Notes under the pieces: model-generated | What the model was told of the DNA's origin: nothing | The model's database searches: none | The model's input: only the letters and a program-made list of their open reading frames with translations | Made by a program: the position numbers and the translations under genes | Shown: positions 7,480-15,880 of the stretch, in pieces | How positions within the stretch are numbered: the first letter of the stretch is position 1 | How the letters are laid out: each line of letters opens with the position of its first letter | Origin: Oscillatoria sp. CS-180 | GTDB taxonomy: Bacteria; Cyanobacteriota; Cyanobacteriia; Phormidesmidales; Phormidesmidaceae | Direction of reading: 5' to 3' | Assembly (NCBI RefSeq): GCF_028330965.1 | Contig: NZ_JAQMUB010000088.1 | Location: 186,001-250,000, forward strand | Length of the DNA stretch: 64,000 nt

Positions 7480-8502
7480 TTATTCTATCCCTGTAGAAAC
7501 ATCCTGCAGCAAGATCCAGGGATCCTTGACGATCGCGATTGCGCCCCCAGGAAATGGATCTGACTGACTGCGGTTAGCCGCGTTAAGTAAGACGACTACT
7601 TTTTCAATATGCTCAAACTGTGGGCTAGTTGATAGGTGCTGCCGTAGAAACTGCCGAATCACGCGCCGTTGCAGGGCCACTGGAGCCGTTCGTAGCGATC
7701 GCCGCTGAATAGCATTATTGTCAATACAGCTTTGGGCTAGTCGAGCGGCCTCTGCTTCAAGATAATTGACATCGGCAGCGAGGAGTTCAGCCGTGTGAGC
7801 CAGTGTTGTATCCAATTTGGGATTGAAGTGATTGCGCAAAAGCGGCAGGACATCTAGGCGCAAGCGATTGCGGGCATAGCTGCGATCGTTGTTGGTCGTA
7901 TCTTGCCAAACGGGAATATTAAAGACTTGGCAGAACTGAGCGGTTTCGGCGCGCGTGATGTCTAACAAAGGACGGACTAGAGAAATGTCAGGGGCTGTGT
8001 CGCTCAGCGATCGCCGCCAAGCAAGGGCTTGCAGTCCATCCGCACCGCTTCCTCGCACTAGGTTATAGAGAAGAGTTTCGGCGCGATCGCTCGCCGTATG
8101 TCCAGTGACGATATGGGTGTAGCCCGTTTGGTTGGCAATCTTTTCAAACACCTGATATCGCCATTGCCTGGCTGCTGCTTCACTCTTGGGGGGCTGTTCC
8201 GCTGTTTCAAGCGTGTAGGGAATATGCCAACGCTGTAAGACTTGAGCAACGAAATCTGCATTGTCATTAGCGTCCGTCCGCCAACGGTGATTGCAGTGAA
8301 CCGCCTGCAGCTGCCACCCCCACTTGGATTGCAGATCAATGAGAAGACGCAGCAAACATTGGGAATCTTGTCCCCCAGAAACGGCTACTAAGATTCGGCA
8401 TCCCTTCGGCAGTAGCAGTTGGTGCTTGCCAAAGGCTGAGGGTGAGGTGCGCGATCGCAAGGTTCGATGAACACGAGCATGCCAACCACTCCAAACAGCC
8501 AT
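7480..8502 (-). CDS. tilS: tRNA(Ile)-lysidine synthase
   Basis: A 340-residue TilS. It carries the PP-loop ATP motif AVSGGQDS near the N-terminus, followed by HCNHRWR and the VTGHTASDRAET motif that binds the tRNA and ATP. It attaches lysine to C34 of tRNA-Ile(CAU), making the lysidine needed to read AUA. It lacks a long C-terminal domain, as is usual in cyanobacteria. ATG 8502 is preferred over TTG 8529: AAAGG lies about 11 bases upstream and the resulting N-terminus resembles TilS proteins. It faces minC divergently and precedes ccmP. Confidence 0.93.
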   Translation of the reverse strand: MAVWSGWHARVHRTLRSRTSPSAFGKHQLLLPKGCRILVAVSGGQDSQCLLRLLIDLQSKWGWQLQAVHCNHRWRTDANDNADFVAQVLQRWHIPYTLETAEQPPKSEAAARQWRYQVFEKIANQTGYTHIVTGHTASDRAETLLYNLVRGSGADGLQALAWRRSLSDTAPDISLVRPLLDITRAETAQFCQVFNIPVWQDTTNNDRSYARNRLRLDVLPLLRNHFNPKLDTTLAHTAELLAADVNYLEAEAARLAQSCIDNNAIQRRSLRTAPVALQRRVIRQFLRQHLSTSPQFEHIEKVVVLLNAANRSQSDPFPGGAIAIVKDPWILLQDVSTGIE

Positions 8503-8724
8503 CGGTTTTGCCTTTAGTGTCTTCCTCAAAACCCATACAGGTAGCGCCCATCAACCAGGTGATAAAAGCACCTCGGACGCTAGAGCTACAGCCCAATGCC
8601 ATCATTCCAACTAAGTTCGATTACCCTCTGTGGCCAATCAGAACGATACCGTGAGTCAGCTCAAACTTAACAGAAGAACGGGTGAATTCTGATGGTCAGC
8701 TCAGACATCCTGGTCTAAGATGGC

Positions 8725-9564
8725 ATGACTAGATTGACGCATCCGACGCTGACTTCGGCCATGAGCTTGGATTCCACCTCCCTTAACTCGAACACTGCAC
8801 CCTCTGAGACGGCCACGGAGCTGCCCAATTCAGAAACCGATCCGACCCTTCAGGTCCGCTTCAAAAGTCAAGGCGGCAAACTGCTGCTGATGTTGCCCCC
8901 TGAACCGGCCAATGGCCCTGCTGCAATACCTTGGGGAGAGGTTTGGGAACAGTTGAAACATCGGCTGTCTGCCGGAGAACGATTCTGGCAGCCGCAAACC
9001 GTTGTTTATCTTTTGACCCGCGATCGCCTAGTCGATGCTCGTCAACTGCAGGAAATTGCTGATGCTCTAGCTTTAGCTGATTTGCAGCTTAAGCGCGTCT
9101 ACACCCGACGCCGCCAAACGGCAGTTGCCGCCGCTACAGCCGGCTATTCAGTCGAGCAGCATACGCCAGTAGCCCATCTTAATCAGCCCTCGCCCCGATC
9201 AGGCACTCCCCTGGACGAGCCTCTTTATTTGCAAAGCACAATTCGCTCTGGCGTAGAAATTCGTCATGCTGGGACTGTCGTCATCCTAGGCGATGTTAAT
9301 CCGGGCGGACAAATCGTTGCCGAAGGCGATATTGTCATTTGGGGCCGACTTAAGGGGTTGGCACACGCCGGATCAAAAGGAAATGTCGACTGTCGGATTA
9401 TGGCACTGCATATGCAGCCAACCCAGCTACGCATCGCTGATAAGGTGGCCCGTCCGCCTGAAACGCCCCCTGCTGAGTACCTACCCGAGGTCGCTTACAT
9501 CGGTGGCAGCGGCATTCGCATTGCACCGGCTCAGGACTTTGCGCGTTGGTTAGCTAAGCATTAA
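8725..9564 (+). CDS. minC: Septum site-determining protein MinC
   Basis: A 279-residue MinC, the FtsZ antagonist that keeps division at midcell. The N-terminal domain runs to about residue 125. The C-terminal beta-helix domain is clear in STIRSGVEIRHAGTVVILGDVNPGGQIVAEGDIVIWGRLKGLAHAG, where the GDVN and Gly-rich turns form the MinD-binding surface. The first about 30 residues are Ser/Thr-rich and may be dispensable; ATG 8761 is an alternative start. In many cyanobacteria minC is followed directly by minD and minE. Here neither follows and the next gene is an unrelated small CxxC protein. Confidence 0.92.
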   Translation: MTRLTHPTLTSAMSLDSTSLNSNTAPSETATELPNSETDPTLQVRFKSQGGKLLLMLPPEPANGPAAIPWGEVWEQLKHRLSAGERFWQPQTVVYLLTRDRLVDARQLQEIADALALADLQLKRVYTRRRQTAVAAATAGYSVEQHTPVAHLNQPSPRSGTPLDEPLYLQSTIRSGVEIRHAGTVVILGDVNPGGQIVAEGDIVIWGRLKGLAHAGSKGNVDCRIMALHMQPTQLRIADKVARPPETPPAEYLPEVAYIGGSGIRIAPAQDFARWLAKH

Positions 9565-9628
9565 AGCATGATTTTCCAAGGTCAACAGGTCCAGACCGTT
9601 CCTATGGATTCCTATTAAACCGAATTAA

Positions 9629-9678
9629 GTCAGCGTTAAGGTGTGTATTTTTGCACACAATTCACAGGTACCGCTGAC
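9629..9678 (+). promoter_or_regulatory. Nested inverted repeats upstream of the 65-residue protein gene
   Basis: Outer arms GTCAGCG / CGCTGAC enclose an inner hairpin made of GTGTG and CACAC around TATTTTTG. The structure ends about 60 bases before the start codon. It could be an operator, a structured leader, or a terminator of minC; the inner part is followed by few T residues, so a terminator is less likely. Confidence 0.4.
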
Positions 9679-9737
9679 CTAAGATAGAGGTGCCTCTTCG
9701 ATCCTTTAGGCTCGATTACGTTCGGAGGTCATCTTTT

Positions 9738-9935
9738 ATGTTGGTTGTCATGATGAATGACCAGCTGCTGTCTCACACAGTAGTTTGCAAGAATTGCTTG
9801 ATGGCGGATCAGCAAGGCGAACCTCGTTTTCGAGGAGGGCGTCTCACCTGTGGGCGTTCGTTGACGAAGCTGCAAGAAGGGCAACCCCAGCAATACGAAT
9901 GTCAGATGGGATTTACGATCGCAGACATCAATTGA
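9738..9935 (+). CDS. Conserved small protein with CxxC
   Basis: A 65-residue protein that I do not recognise. It begins MLVVMMNDQ, has a CKNCLMAD segment (CxxC at about residues 16-19) and a later pair of cysteines (LTCGRSL and YECQMG). This could be a compact zinc or redox-active site. ATG 9738 is well supported by GGAGGT at 9724-9729, 8 bases upstream. An in-frame upstream start at 9690 has no such signal. It is preceded by nested inverted repeats that may control it. No function is claimed. Confidence 0.65.
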   Translation: MLVVMMNDQLLSHTVVCKNCLMADQQGEPRFRGGRLTCGRSLTKLQEGQPQQYECQMGFTIADIN

Positions 9936-10155
9936 ATGGCGAACCGTCATCTAGGCTGTCGTGGTGCAGTTGCCAACACTGTGCTGAGATGGTTTTTGGT
10001 TTAGCTTTATTGCCTTGAAAAGGTCTGCAATCCCATGGCAATAGTAGGCCGGGCGACACAAAACACAAGAAAGTCGTAAAGTCTTGACACCCTCATGCTT
10101 TTTCTCAGTTAGCATGGAAATAATCGATAACTGTTTTTAAGACGAGGCGTTCTCA

Positions 10156-10659
10156 ATGACTTGGCGTGGCACCACAACGGCACAGGATAGATTCTTTGCC
10201 TGTTTGCCCTATCTTCTTCCCCTTGTGGAAGTTTCCATCTTGGGAATGTTTTTTGCTCAAAGAGCAGGAATTGGTGTGTTTGCTCAGTTTCCGCCGTTGA
10301 GAATAATTCCTGAGTTTTTGGCTCCTGTTATCAATCTCTACGCTGGCTTTCCCTTTGCAGGACTCATCGTTTTCATTCTTCTCTTAACCCTGGTTGTCCA
10401 AAACACCAATATCAGCCACTTCATTCGTTTCAACACGATGCAAGCCATTCTGTTGGACATCGTGTTGATCTTGGGTCAAATCATCCTCGATATGGTTTTG
10501 GTGCCAGCTTTGGGTACAGGGCTATTTGTCGACACCATTTTGAACGTGGTCTTACTGGGTATTCTGACTGCTGTTGGCTATGCCCTGGTGCAAACAATTC
10601 GCGGTCAGTATGCGGAAATTCCAGCTATTTCTGAAGCGGTTTATATGCGAGTCCGATAG
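10156..10659 (+). CDS. Tic20 family membrane protein
   Basis: A 167-residue integral membrane protein with about four hydrophobic segments. The N-terminal pattern TAQDRFFACLPYLLPLVEV and the ISHFIRFNTMQAILLDIV segment are the signature of the Tic20/Ycf60 family. Plastid Tic20 forms part of the inner-envelope protein import channel. The role of cyanobacterial homologues is not established; some are thought to act in membrane transport or assembly. It is monocistronic by position, and followed by a copy of repeat family 3. The ATG follows an AT-rich leader. Confidence 0.88.
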   Translation: MTWRGTTTAQDRFFACLPYLLPLVEVSILGMFFAQRAGIGVFAQFPPLRIIPEFLAPVINLYAGFPFAGLIVFILLLTLVVQNTNISHFIRFNTMQAILLDIVLILGQIILDMVLVPALGTGLFVDTILNVVLLGILTAVGYALVQTIRGQYAEIPAISEAVYMRVR

Positions 10660-10670
10660 GGACAGTTGGT

Positions 10671-10772
10671 TGCTAAGGAATGAATTTTAAGTTCTCAGTT
10701 TTGAGTTTTGAATGATTGAGTCATCGGCAAATCCAAAGCTCAAAGTTGATACTTAAATAAGTTCCTGTTGCT
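10671..10772. repeat. Interspersed repeat family 3, copy 2
   Basis: Matches copy 1 at 1309-1424 in the same orientation: TGCTAAG, GAATTTTAAGTTCTCAG, TTTTGAGTTTTGA, a variable part, then ATCCAAAGCTCAAAG and an end with TTAAATAAGTTC. Both copies start within about 15 bases of a stop codon on the plus strand. This copy lacks the short AGTCCTC hairpin of copy 1. Confidence 0.6.
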
Positions 10773-10885
10773 AAAGCCAGCTTTAGTTACAGCCGAAAAG
10801 CCTTAGGCATAAGCATGTGGTTAAAGGGCAGTCGATACACCAAAGTCCTTTTTCTAGATTGTCAGTGGTCTTTTGAAGGGGGTTG

Positions 10886-11707
10886 TCACCCTTCTGACTC
10901 CATTGCTTCTGTAGACAGGAGTTGAGTTGGAACAGGCCGGGGCTGTACGTCATTTTCGAGAGAGCCAATCCCTTCGATCTCAATCCGTACGCGATCGCCA
11001 ATTGCTAGAGGGCCAACCCCCTCTGGGGTTCCCGTCAGCACGACATCCCCCGGCAAGAGCGTCATCACCTGGCTGATGTAAGCGACTAAGACTTCTGGCT
11101 GGAACACCATATCGCTGATTTCCCCAACCTGAACCGGATCAGGCTTTTCATTCAGATAGGTCTGAATGCGAGCTTCTGGATTAAGTTCGCGGACGATCCA
11201 AGGTCCCAATGGACAGAACGAATCGAAGCCTTTAGCCCGAATCCATTGGCGATCGCGGGCCTGCAAATCACGAGCAGTGACATCATTGGCAATGGTGTAA
11301 CCCCAAATTTTGTCCCGCGCCATATCAGCATCACAGTCAAGGCAATGTTCTCCAATGATTAATGCCAATTCTCCTTCATAGTCGACACGCTGTGATTGAG
11401 GTGGATACAAGATAGAAGCTGCTGTTGAAACGACGGCTGTAGACGGTTTCATAAAAAGTAACGGTTCTTGAGGAACATCGCCGCCCATCTCAGCCGCATG
11501 CTTAGCGTAGTTTTTGCCTACCGCAATAATTTTGGAGGGAGCACAGGGAGCCAGTAGCTGGTAAGTATCAGCTTCAAGAACAGCGTCTGTTAGTTCGCCT
11601 TGTAGCCAAGGAGGTGCATCTAATACCTGTACGCTACGGTCAGACTGGAGCAGACCATAGTGCAGTTGCCCTGACTGCGATTGAACTCGAACGTAGCGCT
11701 GCGCCAT
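10886..11707 (-). CDS. Fumarylacetoacetate hydrolase family protein
   Basis: A 273-residue FAH-superfamily protein. IIAVGKNYAKHAAEMG is the fold's entry motif, VDYEGELALIIG supplies the metal-binding Glu residues, and AYTIANDVTARDLQ-like (GYTIANDVTARDLQ) and LTGTPEGVGPL follow. Members hydrolyse or decarboxylate 2-oxo acids such as acylpyruvates with Mg2+. The exact substrate cannot be inferred. A short N-terminal extension of about 50 residues precedes the core. ATG 11707 has AAGGA about 5 bases upstream. It is divergent from rpsF, with 118 bases between the starts. Confidence 0.9.
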   Translation of the reverse strand: MAQRYVRVQSQSGQLHYGLLQSDRSVQVLDAPPWLQGELTDAVLEADTYQLLAPCAPSKIIAVGKNYAKHAAEMGGDVPQEPLLFMKPSTAVVSTAASILYPPQSQRVDYEGELALIIGEHCLDCDADMARDKIWGYTIANDVTARDLQARDRQWIRAKGFDSFCPLGPWIVRELNPEARIQTYLNEKPDPVQVGEISDMVFQPEVLVAYISQVMTLLPGDVVLTGTPEGVGPLAIGDRVRIEIEGIGSLENDVQPRPVPTQLLSTEAMESEG

Positions 11708-11825
11708 AGATTCCTTGAAATACTGATATGATTGTAGATCCTTGCCTTTTGGTCAGCCGCCTAAAGTAATAGCGTCTGACGCCAGTTATACCGGGAAAGG
11801 CCATTTGTCCACAAGGAGAATCTTC

Positions 11826-12203
11826 ATGAAAAATTTGATGTACGAAACGATGTACATTCTTCGACCTGATATTACCGAAGAGGTTGTAGATGCTGAGATT
11901 GCGAAATATCAGGAGATTTTGCAAGAACAAGGCTCAACGATTTTGGAAACTCAGCACCGGGGTAAGCGTCGTCTAGCTTACGAAATTCAAAATCACCGGG
12001 AAGGCATCTATATTCAAATGAATTATCAGGGGCCGGGCCACGTTGTCGCCGCTATGGAGCGAGCAATGCGCTTGAGCGAAAGTGTGCTCCGCTACTTAAC
12101 AGTCAAGCAAGCTTTAACAGAAGATTTTTCTGAGGCTAGTGGCGACATGCCTGCTCCTGAACCGGTTGAGGGCAGCTCTGCCCCCCCTCCAGGAGCGGCT
12201 TAA
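11826..12203 (+). CDS. rpsF: 30S ribosomal protein S6
   Basis: A 125-residue S6 protein beginning [15 protein letters not shown]. It carries the beta-alpha-beta core with [20 protein letters not shown] and the [14 protein letters not shown] helix. It ends in an Ala/Pro-rich acidic tail. It binds 16S rRNA with S18 in the platform of the small subunit. ATG 11826 has AAGGAG at 11813-11818; the longer in-frame start at 11742 is not supported. In many bacteria rpsF is followed by ssb and rpsR, but here it stands alone with a hairpin after it, as often seen in cyanobacteria. Confidence 0.96.
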   Translation: MKNLMYETMYILRPDITEEVVDAEIAKYQEILQEQGSTILETQHRGKRRLAYEIQNHREGIYIQMNYQGPGHVVAAMERAMRLSESVLRYLTVKQALTEDFSEASGDMPAPEPVEGSSAPPPGAA

Positions 12204-12229
12204 CGTTAGCGCTTCTGAATCTGTTTCCA

Positions 12230-12262
12230 CGGTGTCGAATTGGCCATGTCGATTCGACACCG
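12230..12262 (+). terminator. Hairpin downstream of rpsF
   Basis: Perfect 11-bp stem CGGTGTCGAAT / ATTCGACACCG with an 11-base loop, 26 bases after the rpsF stop codon. No T-run follows. A terminator or 3' stabilising structure is likely. Confidence 0.55.
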
Positions 12263-12664
12263 TAACGGTTAATCCATGAGCTGTGAGTAGCTTGAATTCA
12301 GACCCTAGTTTCCTTGCTCTAGGTTTCTAGCCCTCAAGTTCTTGAGAAAATGAGAGTTAAAGCGATCCTGTTTAGATTTTGAATAGAGTTTTCCTTGGAC
12401 AACCCTCTCACCCCCAGAAATCATCTGGGATGGCTATATTTTGTAAAATCAGTGGCATTTATTGAATGAAGTGCTAAAGTATCAGCAAATCAATTTGAAA
12501 CGCTTGCCTTATGGTCTTTTGGGCACCTTCAAGATCTTTTTTCTAAAGTTGAGAGAGTAGTGAGGGCCTTGGTCATAGCATTTTTCGGATTGGCAACAGA
12601 ATCGGTGCACGAGTTACGGGTAGTACGTTGATCAAGACTTTTGGGATTTGGAATTAACGGGGTA
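12263..12664 (+). other. Long AT-rich spacer / leader before the coiled-coil gene
   Basis: About 400 bases without a convincing gene on either strand. It contains CTCAAGTTCTTGAG, a short palindrome, and AT-rich tracts compatible with a promoter and a long leader for the following coiled-coil gene. I see no tRNA, riboswitch signature or copy of the interspersed repeats. Confidence 0.4.
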
Positions 12665-13207
12665 ATGCAAGTGATAAATTCCTCCTACTCCACCAATCAA
12701 GCTGAGGTTGCTCGCCTCCAAGAAGAGCTACAAATGCGAGATGAGTTGGTTCAGCAGCTCTCGCGTGAGCTTTTTCGCCTTGTGAAAGGAAACGCGGGTG
12801 TGGTGCCTGCTACTAATGAATCCTCTGAACAGTATCAGGCTGAGGTTCGAGCACTGCGAGAGCAGCTACAAGGGGTAGAGCAGCAGGTGACGTTCTATCA
12901 AGGCCAACTGGAAGAGCGCAATGGGGAAGTGGTGCAGTTGCGGCAAACTGTGCAAGAACTGACGGATCGCACTCGTATGCTGGAGCAAGTTGTCCAAGAA
13001 CTGCCCAAAGTTTATCGACAGAAATTTGAAGATCGTATGGGCAGCGTACGCGATAGGGTCAAGACGTTGCAAAATGAAAACCGACGCTTGCAGGCTGAAT
13101 TGCAAAGCGTGAGCTATCGTCTTGCTGTACGAGCGCGGCGATCGCAGCAGCTTGACCTACCCAGTTTTGCTGGAGATACGGTTAGCCTTCCTGGATTGAC
13201 GAACTAA
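12665..13207 (+). CDS. Coiled-coil hypothetical protein
   Basis: A protein of about 180 residues, dominated by heptad-like Glu/Gln/Leu-rich sequence from about residue 10 to 150 (for example LQEELQMRDELVQQL and LQNENRRLQAELQS). A short non-helical tail, LPSFAGDTVSLPGL, ends it. There are no membrane segments or signal peptide. It is probably an elongated cytoplasmic dimer, with a scaffolding or partner-binding role inferred only from architecture. ATG 12665 is preferred to TTG 12641, though the ribosome site is weak. The gene ends before a strong hairpin shared with the convergent SLH gene. Confidence 0.7.
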   Translation: MQVINSSYSTNQAEVARLQEELQMRDELVQQLSRELFRLVKGNAGVVPATNESSEQYQAEVRALREQLQGVEQQVTFYQGQLEERNGEVVQLRQTVQELTDRTRMLEQVVQELPKVYRQKFEDRMGSVRDRVKTLQNENRRLQAELQSVSYRLAVRARRSQQLDLPSFAGDTVSLPGLTN

Positions 13208-13236
13208 TTCCTGCCAGCAATCTTGACTATGGTTTT

Positions 13237-13270
13237 CAAGCCCGGATAGGTAGGTACCTATCCGGGCTTG
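13237..13270. terminator. Bidirectional terminator between convergent genes
   Basis: Perfect 16-bp stem CAAGCCCGGATAGGTA with its complement and only two bases between arms, located between the coiled-coil gene and the convergent SLH gene. Only short T-tracts flank it. The position and stability suggest transcription termination from both sides. Confidence 0.7.
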
Positions 13271-13311
13271 TGGTGTATGAGCCTCTGATGAGCGATGAGG
13301 CAATTAATATC

Positions 13312-14346
13312 TCATGGAATAGGCTCAACTTGGCCCATATAAGCCAAAGCGTTGTAAATTAAAACGGCAACTTCTGCCCGAGTCGCAGGCTCTCTAGGAC
13401 GCAAAGCGGTATCGTTTGCTGTTGATGATGGCCTAATAATGTCAACCGCTACCGTAGAAGCTACTTGTTCCCTCGCCCAAGCAGGAATAGCAGCTTGATC
13501 TGAATAGGATTGCAAAAGAGCGCTAGGAGTCGTTGCTTGCGGTAAAGAAAGCCCGGTCGCCAAGGCAGTAAGGACTTCCAATCGAGGAACTGTTTTCTTA
13601 GGCTGAAAAGTATTCTCAGGATATCCTGTCATGAAGCCAGTGGTAACAGCTTCATCAATGGTATCGGCAGCCCAATACCCTTCTGGAACGTCTTTAAACG
13701 TTTTGCTGATTGTTTGAGATTCAATATCAAAAGCGTTGGCTATCTGAGCGGCGAATTCGGCTCGGGTCATAGGGCGCTTAGGAGCATAGGTGCCATTAGG
13801 GAGACCGTTAAGTACGCCACGTGCTGTCAGCGCATCAATGTAGGGTTTAGCCCAATATCCTTCAGGAACGTCCGCAAATGTCAGCGGTGCCCGAATAACA
13901 GGTAAAGCCATGTTGTTTTCACTGTCGGGGATTCTAGGAGTGGGAACCGTTAGTGAACCATTCGAGGAAGGGGGCTGCGACTGGGTAGGCGCGTTAGCAG
14001 GAGCCTTCCCAGCTGACGTTACTGAAGGAACGGCGGCAGACTGAGTTGCGTTCTCGTTAGACGGCATATTGGCGTCAGCCACCCCTGGTGGATCAGGCAT
14101 ATCATTCCTACTAATAGTGTTAGGCTGGTCTAACCCAGGCTGTGAGGGAGAGGTCTCCGTAGTAGCAGAATTAGTGGCCGAAGTCAGCGCGCTATTCAAT
14201 GTTTCACCTCCCCATAAAAAATCTCCTCCCGCTAGGATCCAACCGACAGCACCACCAATGACTCCTAGGGCAACCAGAACGGCAACCCAGTCGTCGTCTT
14301 TTTGAGGTGATCCCGATGGTCGCCGATTGGGGTTGGGAGTAAACAC
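13312..14346 (-). CDS. S-layer homology (SLH) domain protein
   Basis: A 344-residue envelope protein. A cytoplasmic N-terminus is followed by one membrane segment (VAVLVALGVIGGAVGWILAG, about residues 22-41). A long Ser/Thr/Pro/Asn-rich linker follows to about residue 150, then three SLH domains. The first two show FADVPEGYWA / FKDVPEGYWA starts and PMTRAEFA or PRLEVL ends. The third is more divergent and ends with TRAEVAVLIYNAL. SLH domains bind peptidoglycan-linked polymers, so the protein probably ties the inner membrane to the cell wall. The GTG start at 14346 is supported by GAGGAG 6 bases upstream. Confidence 0.88.
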   Translation of the reverse strand: MFTPNPNRRPSGSPQKDDDWVAVLVALGVIGGAVGWILAGGDFLWGGETLNSALTSATNSATTETSPSQPGLDQPNTISRNDMPDPPGVADANMPSNENATQSAAVPSVTSAGKAPANAPTQSQPPSSNGSLTVPTPRIPDSENNMALPVIRAPLTFADVPEGYWAKPYIDALTARGVLNGLPNGTYAPKRPMTRAEFAAQIANAFDIESQTISKTFKDVPEGYWAADTIDEAVTTGFMTGYPENTFQPKKTVPRLEVLTALATGLSLPQATTPSALLQSYSDQAAIPAWAREQVASTVAVDIIRPSSTANDTALRPREPATRAEVAVLIYNALAYMGQVEPIP

Positions 14347-14499
14347 TTCAAGCTCCTCGCTTAGGATTGTAGAGCGTCATATTGACGATATTTTTACAGA
14401 AATTTTTCACTGTGGACTGGTCAAGACTCTCACGATCAGTTAAAAAAGTTTAATGTTCCCTTTTCGTAGATGTAAAACCCGTATTGTGCTGAAACTCCT

Positions 14500-15216
14500 A
14501 TGAAGAGACTTTCTCTAATCGGCTCGGTCACGGTCTTGAGTGCGTTTGTATTGAGTTTGACGGCAGTTCACTATCCATCAGCTCCTGGCCGCACGGCCTC
14601 CGAACCACGAGTTACCTCTCGTGACGAACACGCACAAACGCCTGTTCGCAAGACCTTCAAGTTTCTCAAAATCGCTGCCCAACCTTTGGCGCACTTTTCA
14701 ACAATGAAGCAGGCGATCGCTGCCAGCAATGTCGAGGCGTTTGAACCGGAAGATGTGTTTGCAGAATCTACTGTCAGACTGACCGGCGTTGGCCCCGTTC
14801 AGATTGGCATGACGGTTCAAGAAGCTGCGGACGCGATGAATCTACCTGTAGTCCCTTTGGCCAGAAACGTTACGGGTGAGTGTTCCTACTATCAGCCTAA
14901 AACGCCTTCCCAGTCCTTGGGCTTTATGGTTGTAGACGACCGGATCATCCGAGTTGATGTTTGGTCGGGTAGTTCTTTGGCAACTGTCAGCGGCGTCATC
15001 ATTGGAGATACCGAGGAAACACTCTTCGAACACTATTCTGATCAGCTTGAGGTTACACCTAATTCCTATACCCAGGGTAAGTTTTTAACGTTTGTTCCCA
15101 ACGATCCAGAATTGTCTCTGTATCGTTTGGTATTTGAAACAGACGCTGAAGGTAAGGTCGTACAATATCGTACCGGTCAGTTTCCAGCAGTCACTTGGCC
15201 TGATGGATGTGTCTAA
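14500..15216 (+). CDS. Secreted hypothetical protein with a VQIGMT domain
   Basis: A 238-residue protein with an N-terminal signal segment (LIGSVTVLSAFVLSLTAV, about 5-22), followed by a basic, low-complexity region to about 60. The C-terminal half begins VGPVQIGMTVQEAADAM, a pattern found in periplasmic or lipoprotein domains of the SmpA-like kind in cyanobacteria. A Cys in GECSYYQP and another near the end (PDGCV) could form a disulfide. It has no lipobox. It is divergent from the SLH gene, with about 150 bases between starts. Extracytoplasmic location is likely; the function is unknown. Confidence 0.72.
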   Translation: MKRLSLIGSVTVLSAFVLSLTAVHYPSAPGRTASEPRVTSRDEHAQTPVRKTFKFLKIAAQPLAHFSTMKQAIAASNVEAFEPEDVFAESTVRLTGVGPVQIGMTVQEAADAMNLPVVPLARNVTGECSYYQPKTPSQSLGFMVVDDRIIRVDVWSGSSLATVSGVIIGDTEETLFEHYSDQLEVTPNSYTQGKFLTFVPNDPELSLYRLVFETDAEGKVVQYRTGQFPAVTWPDGCV

Positions 15217-15321
15217 GCGCTAGATTGTGCAAGATGCGCTGAGGTCTTTCATGCCAAATCGCCTTGCTGATCTAAACGCCAATTTTTTCCATAAGAATGG
15301 ATCGTTCGGATGCTGGCGGTA

Positions 15322-15429
15322 GTTATAGCTGTAACCATCTAGGCTTGTGCATTCTCAATAGCATCTGGGTGCTTAGCATAGGTCAGATGGCTCGCCGTCT
15401 TGTCCTAACGGAACTGGCGACAGCTATAC
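15322..15429 (+). repeat. Interspersed repeat family 1, copy C
   Basis: A full copy: ATAGCTGTAACCATCTAGG, then CTTGTGCATTC, then GCATCTGGGTGCTTAGCATAG, then GATGGCTCGCCGTCTTGTCC, then AACGGAACTGGCGACAGCTAT. The termini ATAGCTGT and ACAGCTAT are inverted repeats. The right end joins directly to a decayed DUF255 reading frame. Confidence 0.85.
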
Positions 15430-15645
15430 AATGCCGCCTCAGACCAAAGCGATCGCCTGCTCGTTCTTAAACGGACGTATCAAGACAGCGCTGTCCCTTC
15501 TGCGAATGGTGTTGCAATTGCCAACCTTGTTCGCCTCGCTCTCCTGACGGGAGACCTCAGCTATCTAGACAAGGCAGAGAAAGGGTAGCAGGCGTTTGGC
15601 CTCGTGATGGCACAAGTTCCTCGGGCGTGTTCTACCCTTTTTATA
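15427..15645 (+). pseudogene. Fragment of a DUF255 / YyaL-type thioredoxin-domain protein
   Basis: In one plus-strand frame the sequence reads YNAASDQSDRLLVLKRTYQ, then DSAVPSANGVAIANLVRLAL, then LTGDLSYLDKAEKG, a TAG stop, and QAFGLVMAQVPRACS. This is the order seen near the C-terminus of YyaL/DUF255 proteins (a SPSGNS-like motif, then LTGD, then an AQVPRA-like segment). The stop looks like a TGG to TAG change. All upstream domains, including the thioredoxin fold, are missing, and the break coincides with the right end of repeat copy C. No functional product is expected. Confidence 0.7.
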
Positions 15646-15880
15646 GGAGCCAATTTGGATTCAGGCATTAAGCGGTAAAAATTTAAATACCGTCCACGCC
15701 TATTGGTAGCGACACAGTTATCCCCATCAGCCGTCTCAAAGATCAGCCATAGGCTAACATCTTGTTCTCTTAATCTGCCCCTACTTACCTACATTCACTG
15801 TGTTTCTAGCATAGCGATGCTCGTAGCCCATCTGCCTGTTTTCTGCTCTACCATAAAAGGGATACATCCTGGAGTCTGCA

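Noticed and set aside
9940-9990. GCGAACCGTCATCTAGGCTG segment resembling repeat family 1
   Set aside because: Only a short CATCTAGGCT word is shared; the other blocks are missing, so it was not counted as a copy.
10084-10115. TTGACA with a possible -10 upstream of the Tic20-like gene
   Set aside because: The best -10 candidate is about 20 bases away, too far from the -35 word, so no promoter is called.
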